A stretch of 9,360 nucleotides of DNA from positions 1-9,360 of the forward strand of contig JAVBOE010000024.1 in the NCBI GenBank assembly GCA_031550925.1, written 5' to 3'. Position numbers and translations under genes: made by a program. How positions within the stretch are numbered: position 1 is the stretch's first letter; each line of letters starts with the position of its first letter. Positions 1 to 5,637 of the stretch are shown one piece after another. This DNA comes from JAIRNF01 sp031550925. Its GTDB lineage: Bacteria > Bacteroidota > Bacteroidia > Bacteroidales > UBA932. The notes beneath the pieces were generated by a model. It saw only the letters and a list, made by a program, of their open reading frames with translations. It did no database searches and was not told the DNA's origin.

Positions 1-27
1 TTATTAATGCATTAAACAGTAAGGATT

Positions 28-120
28 ATGCCAAGCGGAAAAAAAAGAAAAAGACATAAAATGTCAACCCACAAACGTAAAAAACGCCTTCGTAAGAATA
101 GGCATAAAAAACGTAAGTAG
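28..120 (+). CDS. AURKAIP1/COX24-domain small basic protein (bS22/mS38-like ribosomal peptide)
   Basis: A 30-residue protein starting MPSGKKRKRHKMSTHKRKKR, made almost entirely of Lys, Arg and His, ending in a TAG. It matches the short Bacteroidetes proteins annotated as AURKAIP1/COX24 domain (former DUF1713), whose core is the K-R-x-H-K-x-x-x-x-K-R-x-K-R-x-R-K pattern seen here. From family knowledge, the mitochondrial relative (mS38) is a small-subunit ribosomal protein and the actinobacterial bS22 is similar, so a role as a ribosome-bound RNA-contacting peptide is likely; it has no catalytic residues. Start: the ATG at 28 gives the complete family N-terminus (MPSGKKRK); an in-frame ATG at 61 would cut away about a third. 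AAGGA at 21-25 lies too close to the ATG to be a normal ribosome-binding site. It precedes rng on the same strand with a hairpin between. Too short for most gene callers. Confidence 0.85.
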   Translation: MPSGKKRKRHKMSTHKRKKRLRKNRHKKRK

Positions 121-147
121 GGTTGTGTAGCAGTACAGGAGAATAAT

Positions 148-181
148 AACCCTAAAGTGTCCGCTATGGATCTTTAGGGTT
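148..181 (+). terminator. Hairpin between the small ribosomal-type gene and rng, possible terminator
   Basis: Perfect 10-bp stem (AACCCTAAAG at 148-157 with CTTTAGGGTT at 172-181). Inside the 14-base loop a further TCC/GGA pairing (160-162 with 168-170) is possible. The bases after the stem are only moderately T-rich (TACTGCTTTTATT), so it may be an intrinsic terminator, an attenuator that lowers rng expression, or a 3'-end stabilising stem for the short upstream mRNA. The structure is seen directly; its function is inferred. Confidence 0.5.
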
Positions 182-276
182 TACTGCTTTTATTGCAACA
201 CGTCTTCTTAAATACCTATTAATCGAAAAGTATTAAAGCTATAAAGAGGCGTTATGGTAGTTATGAATCAGAAGCT

Positions 277-1845
277 ATGAACAACGAGTTAGTTATTGAC
301 GTAGCTTCTTCCGAGATTTCTATAGCATTACTCGAAGACAAAAAACTCGTAGAGTTTACAAAGGAAAAAGGCAATATTCAACACTCTGTCGGTGATATAT
401 ATCTGGGCAGAGTAAAGCGAATTATGCCCGCATTAAATGCAGCTTTTGTAGATGTTGGTCACGAAAAAGATGCTTTTATTCACTACTTAGACTTAGGTCT
501 TCACTTCAAAACATTCTCCCATTTTTTATCGGATATATCAAGTAATACCAAAGGAAAGAATGTAAGCTTTCCGAGGTATCGTATGCAGCCTATTCTTGAA
601 AAAGAGGGTAGAATACAAGATGTTCTAAAGACCGGACAGCTTATTATTGTTCAGCTTGTAAAAGAGGCTATATCAACAAAAGGTCCCAGGCTTACCGCCG
701 AAATTTCTATCGCCGGACGAAATATAGTTCTCATTCCTTTTACAGATAAAGTCTCACTCTCTCAAAAAATCTCTTCAAACGAAGAACGCAAGCGTCTAAA
801 ACGGCTAATAGAAAGTATATTGCCCCCAAACTATGGTGTAATTGTCCGTACCGCCGCCGAGGGAAAGAGAGTGGCAATACTTGACGGAGAGCTGCGGCTA
901 CTAATTAAACGCTGGGAGCAATGTGTAGAGCAAATGAAAACGGCAACATCTCCACGCCTACTTGCTGGCGAGGTTAGCCGAACTACAGCGCTGCTCAGAG
1001 ACCTACTGAATGGTTCTTTCAATAGCATTCACATCAACGACGAAAGCACCTATCACGAAGTAAAAGACTACATTAGCACCATTGCCCCCGAGAAAGAAAA
1101 GATCGTTAAGCTATATGACGGAAACGTTCCTATCTTCGATCAGTTTAGCATCACAAAGCAAGTAAAAGGCTCTTTCGGAAAAATTGTTTCGTTAAAGGGA
1201 AGCGCGTACTTAATTATTGAGCATACCGAAGCGTTACACGTAATTGATGTAAACAGCGGTATCCGGACAAAGAATGCCAACGATCAAGAGACAAACGCGC
1301 TGGAAGTAAACCTTACTGCTGCCGAAGAGGTTGCCCGTCAGCTGCGCTTACGAGATATGGGCGGAATTATTGTAGTCGATTTCATTGATATGAGCGAAAG
1401 CAGCAACCGCCAAATGCTTTTCGAAAAGATGGGCGCGCTGATGAGCAAAGACAGGGCAAAACATAACATTCTTCCGCTTACAAAATTCGGATTAATGCAA
1501 ATTACACGCCAGCGTGTACGCCCCGAAATGCAGGTAAATACCAGCGAAGTTTGCCCAACCTGTAACGGCACCGGTAAAGTTGCACCCCCTATCCTATTCG
1601 ATAGCACACTTGAAAATCAGGTTGCCTACTACGCAAGCGAAAGAGGCGAAAAACATTTGACATTAAAAGTTCATCCCTTTGTTGCAGCTTATCTCACTAA
1701 AGGATTATTCAGCACCATTAAAGGAAAATGGGCGAAGAAATATAAGTGCAAACTAGAAGTCGAGCCCTGCAGCTCTTTTACTTTTTTAGAATACGAGGTA
1801 CTGGATAAAAAGGGAGATGTCTTGAACGCGCAACTTCCGGAATAA
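277..1845 (+). CDS. rng: Ribonuclease G (RNase E/G family)
   Basis: Endoribonuclease of the RNase E/G family, acting in rRNA 5'-end maturation and mRNA turnover in the cytoplasm. At 522 residues it has the length of RNase G and lacks the long C-terminal degradosome scaffold of RNase E. The N-terminus is RNase H-like (NELVIDVASSEISIALLED). An S1 RNA-binding domain follows from about residue 38 to 145 (GDIYLGRVKRIMPALNAAFVDVG), with a lysine-rich insert near 75-115. The catalytic DNase I-like part holds IDVNSG with Asp324 and VVDFIDM with Asp368, which by alignment correspond to the metal-binding Asp303 and Asp346 of E. coli RNase E. CPTCNGTG at 426-433 is the Zn-link (Cys426, Cys429). Upstream ATGs at 254 and 263 meet stops at once, so 277 is the start; no clear Shine-Dalgarno sequence precedes it, as is usual in Bacteroidetes. 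Adjacency to the small ribosomal-type gene fits an rRNA-processing role. Confidence 0.95.
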   Translation: MNNELVIDVASSEISIALLEDKKLVEFTKEKGNIQHSVGDIYLGRVKRIMPALNAAFVDVGHEKDAFIHYLDLGLHFKTFSHFLSDISSNTKGKNVSFPRYRMQPILEKEGRIQDVLKTGQLIIVQLVKEAISTKGPRLTAEISIAGRNIVLIPFTDKVSLSQKISSNEERKRLKRLIESILPPNYGVIVRTAAEGKRVAILDGELRLLIKRWEQCVEQMKTATSPRLLAGEVSRTTALLRDLLNGSFNSIHINDESTYHEVKDYISTIAPEKEKIVKLYDGNVPIFDQFSITKQVKGSFGKIVSLKGSAYLIIEHTEALHVIDVNSGIRTKNANDQETNALEVNLTAAEEVARQLRLRDMGGIIVVDFIDMSESSNRQMLFEKMGALMSKDRAKHNILPLTKFGLMQITRQRVRPEMQVNTSEVCPTCNGTGKVAPPILFDSTLENQVAYYASERGEKHLTLKVHPFVAAYLTKGLFSTIKGKWAKKYKCKLEVEPCSSFTFLEYEVLDKKGDVLNAQLPE

Positions 1846-1856
1846 TATAATCGAGA

Positions 1857-1901
1857 ATATAAGAAAAGAGGAATAGCTGAGCTATTCCTCTTTTCTTATA
1901 T
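1857..1901. terminator. Strong bidirectional intrinsic terminator between convergent genes
   Basis: Perfect 21-bp stem (1857-1877 with 1881-1901) around a 3-base loop TGA. The left arm is A-rich at its base and the right arm T-rich (CCTCTTTTCTTATAT), so each strand reads as a G/C-containing hairpin followed by U-rich sequence. It starts 12 bases after the rng stop and ends 21 bases before the stop of the minus-strand LysE-type gene, the expected place for a shared terminator. Confidence 0.93.
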
Positions 1902-1922
1902 ATGCCCGTGTAATCTTTTCTA

Positions 1923-2564
1923 CTACTTATTAAAAAACAACAGCCAAATACCGTCTATCAGTGATATAAAACCTGCCACAAAAATCACTATACCCGAAAC
2001 GCGATTGGTAATCCAAAGCTGCTTGAGACGAAACTTTTTGCGGAAACGGTTTACCAACGATGTTAGTGAGAACCACCATAAAAACGCTCCGATACAAATT
2101 CCCCACAGTACCAACGCTATGTTAAATCCACCCGAATCACTGGAGAGATTAAGATTCATCAGAGCTAAAAGCCCTATAAGAAAAAAAACAGTAGCCGGAT
2201 TGCTTATGGTAAGCAAAAAAACCGAAACAAAATCCTCGACAAACCGGCTCTTCTTAGCGCGACTCTTACGAAGCTGCACAATAGGATTGGTAAAATAAAC
2301 CCGAATACCAAGCGCAACAAGTATAGCCCCTCCAACAATCAAAAAATAGGGCTCGTTATCTTCTAAGAGCCGTTGTACTATAGCAAGACCAAGTATAGCG
2401 AAAGCTGCAAAAATAGTATCTGCAACAGCAGCACCTGCACCCGAAATTATACCCGATGCACGTCCTTTATTCAGCGTACGCTGAATACAAAGAACGGCAA
2501 CCGGGCCAACCGGTATAGAGCCGCAAATACCTACTAAAATTGCCTTTACAAAATCAAACCACAT
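1923..2564 (-). CDS. LysE-family translocator (amino-acid exporter-like inner-membrane protein)
   Basis: Predicted inner-membrane protein of 213 residues, the usual LysE/RhtB size. About six hydrophobic segments can be read: roughly 5-27, 38-62, 72-92, 112-137, 147-168 and 186-211. Family signatures are visible: the N-terminal SIPVGPVAVLCIQRTLNKGR (residues 16-35), the following small-residue stretch SGAGAAVADTIFA (41-53), and SNPATVFFLIGL (121-132), where LysE proteins carry a conserved N-P pair. LysE members export amino acids or similar small metabolites by secondary transport; the substrate cannot be told from sequence. It is the last gene of the minus-strand block, separated from the UbiD-family gene by 185 bases that hold a promoter-like element and an inverted repeat, so it is probably transcribed separately. 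The start gives a normal N-in first helix; no Shine-Dalgarno site is visible. Confidence 0.87.
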   Translation of the reverse strand: MWFDFVKAILVGICGSIPVGPVAVLCIQRTLNKGRASGIISGAGAAVADTIFAAFAILGLAIVQRLLEDNEPYFLIVGGAILVALGIRVYFTNPIVQLRKSRAKKSRFVEDFVSVFLLTISNPATVFFLIGLLALMNLNLSSDSGGFNIALVLWGICIGAFLWWFSLTSLVNRFRKKFRLKQLWITNRVSGIVIFVAGFISLIDGIWLLFFNK

Positions 2565-2590
2565 AACTTAGACAAAAGACTACGAGAACA

Positions 2591-2700
2591 AAGATAAAAG
2601 AAGAAAGACGAAAAACATAACGTCATGGTTCAACGTACTGCTACTTTTCAGGAGATGTCTCACTACGTTCGACATGACGCATTCCTCGTTTCTTTATCTT
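2591..2700. repeat. Imperfect inverted-repeat element, MITE-like, in the leader of the LysE-type gene
   Basis: Outer arms AAGATAAA (2591-2598) and TTTATCTT (2693-2700) are perfect inverted repeats. An inner hairpin has CGTCATG (2621-2627) pairing with CATGACG (2673-2679), then a small internal loop, then AACGTA (2632-2637) with TACGTT (2664-2669). On the minus strand the right side reads CATGTCGAACGTAGTGAGAC, which resembles a widely dispersed intergenic repeat (GTCAT-TCGA-GTGAGA-ATCTC type) I know from many bacterial genomes, including Bacteroidetes. It contains no coding sequence. A nonautonomous mobile or dispersed repeat is the likeliest reading; a gene-specific RNA leader is the alternative. 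Confidence 0.6.
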
Positions 2701-2706
2701 CGCCTA

Positions 2707-2714
2707 CAAAAATA
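2707..2714 (-). promoter_or_regulatory. Possible Bacteroidetes -7 box for the LysE-type gene
   Basis: On the minus strand TATTTTTG matches the TAnnTTTG consensus of the Bacteroidetes primary sigma factor. It would start transcription near 2700, giving a leader of about 135 bases for the LysE-type gene that spans the whole inverted-repeat element. No convincing TTTG at -33 is seen, and the region is A/T-rich, so chance matches are likely. Confidence 0.35.
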
Positions 2715-2749
2715 TAAAATGTTATTAAATTAAAAACAGGCTTTACATA

Positions 2750-4516
2750 CTATTGAACTATAGCACCTCCGCCCTCCTGCTGCAGCCCTTGGTATTTTAA
2801 CGAAGGAGAAGAGATAAAATCTCCAACGCCAAGTCTTTGCCACTTTTCATCAATTACTTCGATAGTTTCTTTTGAAGAGCATACAACATTTGGCCAAGGA
2901 CGTTCAAACCCCTTGTACCCCTTGTGTTTAGACGTAGCATCAATAATTAACGATCCGTCTTTTACCTCGCAATCTCTGCTTATATCTATGTTGTTTCCTA
3001 ACAGCCAAATCGCTGTTTGTGTATCGCTTAAATAAACCGCATCATCAAAAAGAACGGTAAGCTTTGCATTTACATTACCATCAAACTGCGATTTATGAAT
3101 GAATTGATATAGCTCCTGATGATGCTTACTTGTATTTTCTATAGCCTTTTCTTCCGGCAACTTATCTGTAGCATCTATACATAGCTTACCTCCAAAACCA
3201 GCCGTATGCGCGGCATGATCGAGCACATCAAGTGGCCCTCTACTAAAATATAAATCAGTAGTTGGGTTGATTTTTTTGTTTATCGTATTCAACAACTCAG
3301 TATAGCTATGGATATTTACATCTTCGCTAACAACAATTATTATTTTACAGAACATCATCTGTCCTGCACCCCACAAAGCGTTTGCAATTTTTACCGCTTG
3401 CCCCGGATAAGTCTTCTTTATTTTTATAATTGCGATGTTGTGCGATACTCCCTCATTAGGAAGGTTAAGGTCTAAGATCTCGGGCGCTATTACCATACGT
3501 ATAGGCGCAAGGAAAATACGCTCTGTCGCCTTAGAGATATAAGCATCTTCTTGCGGAGGAATACCAACTATTGTAGCAGGATATACCGCATCTTTACGGT
3601 GCGTAATGCAAGTTACATGAAAAGTTGGGTATAAATCTTCGAGAGAATAAAAACCCGTATGATCTCCAAAAGGCCCTTCTGTTACTAACGGTTCAGCCGG
3701 ATCAACATAACCCTCAATCACAAAATCAACATCGGCAGGAACGGCAAGAGGTTGAGTAACGCATTGCACCAGCTCAACTTTTTTATTTCGTAAAAAGCCT
3801 GCAAGCAAGTATTCGTCAAGGTTATCGGGTAACGGTGCTGTAGCGGCATAAGTATAGGCAGGATCGCCGCCCAAGGTAACAACAACAGGCATACGCTCTC
3901 CACGCTTTTTGTACTCTTCGAAATGCCGCGCTCCTGTTTTATGTCTGTGCCAATGCATACCGGTAGAATCTTTAGAGAATACCTGCATACGGTACATTCC
4001 CACATTACGTGCTCCATTGTTAGGGTCAACCGTATGCACCATAGGCAATGTAACGAATCTGCCGCCATCGTATGGCCAGCATTTTAAAATAGGCAACAGC
4101 GATAAATCGGGATTTTTAATTACTACTTCTTGGCATTTTCCTTTCTTAGACTTTACGCTAGGCATCCATGTTGACGCCTGTTTTAGCAATGGTAACAGCT
4201 GTAGCTTTTCCCATAAGCTCTGCTTTGGTGTTGTTATTGTTTGAAACAGGCTATCTATTTTAGCAGGAATGTTCTCCAGCCTATTAACGCCCAATGCCAT
4301 GCTAATCCGCTTTTCCGAACCAAATGCATTAATAAGAACAGGAAAATTTGTACCCGTATTTTCAAAAAGCAAAGCCTTGCCCCCGCCTTGACTTTTTGAT
4401 ACACGATCAACTACCTCGGTAATTTCAAGAACAGGGTCTATAAATTCGGAAACGCGAATCAGCTCTTCTTCTGATTCCAACCGCTTTATAAACTCGTTAA
4501 GGCTTTTATATGGCAT
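2750..4516 (-). CDS. ubiD: UbiD-family decarboxylase, probable menaquinone biosynthesis decarboxylase
   Basis: UbiD-family (de)carboxylase of 588 residues, which uses prenylated FMN made by a UbiX-type partner not in this window. Landmarks: RNVGMYRMQ (170-178), the family's prFMN/metal-binding strand with Arg176; HWHRHKTGARHF (188-199); LGGDPAYTYAATAPLP (215-230); and EGPFGDHTGFYS (280-291), which carries the acidic residues Glu280 and Asp285. Together with Arg176 these correspond to the Glu-Arg-Glu/Asp network of characterised UbiD enzymes. YPATIVGIPPQEDAYISKAT (312-331) is also typical. The full set argues for an active enzyme. Because mqnC lies upstream on the same strand, decarboxylation of the naphthoate ring in the futalosine pathway (the MqnL step) is a reasonable inference; family membership alone does not prove the substrate. 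Four 7-bp tandem units lie just upstream of the ATG. Confidence 0.9.
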   Translation of the reverse strand: MPYKSLNEFIKRLESEEELIRVSEFIDPVLEITEVVDRVSKSQGGGKALLFENTGTNFPVLINAFGSEKRISMALGVNRLENIPAKIDSLFQTITTPKQSLWEKLQLLPLLKQASTWMPSVKSKKGKCQEVVIKNPDLSLLPILKCWPYDGGRFVTLPMVHTVDPNNGARNVGMYRMQVFSKDSTGMHWHRHKTGARHFEEYKKRGERMPVVVTLGGDPAYTYAATAPLPDNLDEYLLAGFLRNKKVELVQCVTQPLAVPADVDFVIEGYVDPAEPLVTEGPFGDHTGFYSLEDLYPTFHVTCITHRKDAVYPATIVGIPPQEDAYISKATERIFLAPIRMVIAPEILDLNLPNEGVSHNIAIIKIKKTYPGQAVKIANALWGAGQMMFCKIIIVVSEDVNIHSYTELLNTINKKINPTTDLYFSRGPLDVLDHAAHTAGFGGKLCIDATDKLPEEKAIENTSKHHQELYQFIHKSQFDGNVNAKLTVLFDDAVYLSDTQTAIWLLGNNIDISRDCEVKDGSLIIDATSKHKGYKGFERPWPNVVCSSKETIEVIDEKWQRLGVGDFISSPSLKYQGLQQEGGGAIVQ

Positions 4517-4521
4517 ACAGG

Positions 4522-4549
4522 TAATGATTAATGTTTAATTATTAATGTT
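4522..4549. repeat. Four 7-bp tandem units immediately upstream of the UbiD-family gene
   Basis: On the + strand the units are TAATGAT, TAATGTT, TAATTAT and TAATGTT. On the mRNA they form a U/A-rich unstructured stretch that ends exactly five bases before the AUG. The arrangement parallels the four 8-bp units upstream of pyrF. No Shine-Dalgarno sequence is present, so this stretch is the initiation region itself. Possible roles are an A/U-rich translation enhancer or simply a dispersed simple repeat. Confidence 0.6.
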
Positions 4550-4565
4550 CAAAAGTTTAGGGTTG

Positions 4566-4590
4566 AAAAACAATAGCAATCGTACTATTG
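4566..4590 (-). terminator. Weak terminator-like hairpin downstream of pyrF
   Basis: On the minus strand CAATAG (4590-4585) can pair with CTATTG (4576-4571) across an 8-base loop and is followed by five T's (4570-4566). The stem is short and A/T-rich, so any termination would be partial. It lies after the C/G-rich repeat hairpin and before the UbiD-family gene. Confidence 0.3.
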
Positions 4591-4594
4591 CATT

Positions 4595-4628
4595 TACCCC
4601 AAAGTCCCCTTTAGGGGATTTAGGGGTA
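4595..4628. repeat. C/G-rich nested hairpin repeat between pyrF and the UbiD-family gene (copy 1)
   Basis: Near-palindrome: outer arms TACCCC (4595-4600) and GGGGTA (4623-4628), inner arms TCCCC (4605-4609) and GGGGA (4614-4618), with only two mismatched positions between them. The pattern CCCC-TTTAGGGGATTTAGGGG is of a type I know as frequent between genes in Bacteroidetes. It also matches the layout of copy 2 at 5640-5666. It could act as a bidirectional transcription stop or mRNA 3'-end stabiliser for pyrF, whose stop lies 32 bases upstream on the minus strand. Confidence 0.7.
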
Positions 4629-4660
4629 ATACGCGAAGGCTTTTGTCGCAAATCACAATA

Positions 4661-5500
4661 CTAGTCTTTAATTAGCCCTGCTGCCTTAAGCAAACCTTCC
4701 ATTTCTTGCTGCACTTCTTTGGCTTTTTCGGCAGCAACCTCTGCAAATCTTTCGCTACTATCGGCATAAATTATTGCGCGAGATGAGTTGACCAACAACC
4801 CACATTGTTTATTCATGCCGTATTTAGCAACATCTGCAAGACTTCCACCCTGCGCACCAACTCCCGGAATAAGCAAAAAGTGATCGGGTACGTGCTTGCG
4901 AACTGTTGTCAGCATTTCGGCCTTGGTTGCACCGACAACGTACATGGTATTGTCTATAGTTCCCCAAGCCTTTGATGTTTCCAACACCTGCTCGTATAGC
5001 TTAAGTCCGTTGGCTTTATTTTCTATCAGCTGAAAATCGCAGGCAGATGTGTTAGATGTCAACGCCAACAGAATAGCCCACTTATCAGGATAGCTGAAGA
5101 ACGGTTCTGCCGTATCTTTACCCATATAAGGAGAAAGCGTAATGGCATCAAAATCCATTGTATTGAAAAAGGCTTCAGCATATAGCTCCGATGTATTTCC
5201 AATATCGCCACGCTTAGCATCAGCAATGATAAAGATATCGGGATAGCTACTCCGAATGTACAAAACCGTTTCGGCTAGCTGTTCTAGTCCTTGCACCCCT
5301 TCTGCTTCATAAAAAGCCAGATTTGGCTTATATGCTACAGCATAACGAAACGTTGCGTCTATTATTTTTTTATTAAACTCAAATAGCTTATTGCTGCTTT
5401 TACATATATCCGTAGGCAGCTTCTTCATATCTGTATCTAGTCCGACACATAAAAAGCTGCGTTTCTTCTTAATCTGCTCAAATAGCTGTTGCGCGTTCAT
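4661..5500 (-). CDS. pyrF: Orotidine-5'-phosphate decarboxylase
   Basis: Catalyses the last step of de novo UMP synthesis, decarboxylating OMP in the cytoplasm. The 279 residues fit the longer subfamily 2 of OMP decarboxylases rather than the roughly 230-residue E. coli type. Visible motifs: FLCVGLDTDMKKLP (16-29) at the first TIM-barrel strand; AYKPNLAFYEAEG (56-68); the catalytic DAKRGDIGNT (94-103) with Asp94, Lys96 and Asp99; SPYMGKDTAEPF (123-134); and the phosphate-binding end IPGVGAQGG (211-219) with NSSRAIIYA (238-246). All key residues are present, so the enzyme should be active. It sits between two menaquinone-related genes on the same strand, with about 140-base gaps on both sides that each contain a hairpin repeat and tandem units. 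It may therefore be read from the mqnC promoter or from its own. Confidence 0.96.
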   Translation of the reverse strand: MNAQQLFEQIKKKRSFLCVGLDTDMKKLPTDICKSSNKLFEFNKKIIDATFRYAVAYKPNLAFYEAEGVQGLEQLAETVLYIRSSYPDIFIIADAKRGDIGNTSELYAEAFFNTMDFDAITLSPYMGKDTAEPFFSYPDKWAILLALTSNTSACDFQLIENKANGLKLYEQVLETSKAWGTIDNTMYVVGATKAEMLTTVRKHVPDHFLLIPGVGAQGGSLADVAKYGMNKQCGLLVNSSRAIIYADSSERFAEVAAEKAKEVQQEMEGLLKAAGLIKD

Positions 5501-5505
5501 ATATA

Positions 5506-5537
5506 CTAATGTGCTAATGTGTTAATATGCTAATATG
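5506..5537. repeat. Four 8-bp tandem units immediately upstream of pyrF
   Basis: On the + strand the units are CTAATGTG, CTAATGTG, TTAATATG and CTAATATG, two of them identical. On the mRNA they read as repeated CA(C/U)AUUAG blocks ending five bases before the AUG of pyrF, the same spacer length as in the 7-bp array before the UbiD-family gene. No Shine-Dalgarno sequence is visible. Confidence 0.7.
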
Positions 5538-5637
5538 AAAATGGAAAGATTCAAATAATGAGGGAGTACAAATAATATAAAAATTTGATTCGAGTATTTT
5601 GTCTTCAAGTTACCATTCCATCAACCTTAAACCCTCT

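Noticed and set aside
4..15. 12-bp perfect palindrome TTAATGCATTAA at the left edge
   Set aside because: A/T-rich palindromes of this size are expected by chance, and the upstream context is cut off by the window edge.
1338..1607. 89-residue antisense open frame within rng
   Set aside because: It overlaps the most conserved catalytic part of RNase G; its composition reflects the complementary codons and there is no start context.
277..1845. RNase E rather than RNase G
   Set aside because: The protein ends soon after the Zn-link and the small dimerisation domain, without the long disordered scaffold region of RNase E.
2005..2298. 97-residue + strand open frame over the LysE-type gene
   Set aside because: The minus-strand reading has clear membrane segments and family motifs; this frame has neither and is an antisense shadow.
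3909..4244. 111-residue open frame on the + strand inside the UbiD-family gene
   Set aside because: It lies wholly antisense to a well-conserved coding region, has no recognisable domain, and has a Cys/Ser-rich shadow-like composition.
5506..5537. Tandem units considered as a CRISPR-like array
   Set aside because: The units are only 8 bp with no spacers, and no cas genes are nearby; it is a simple tandem repeat.
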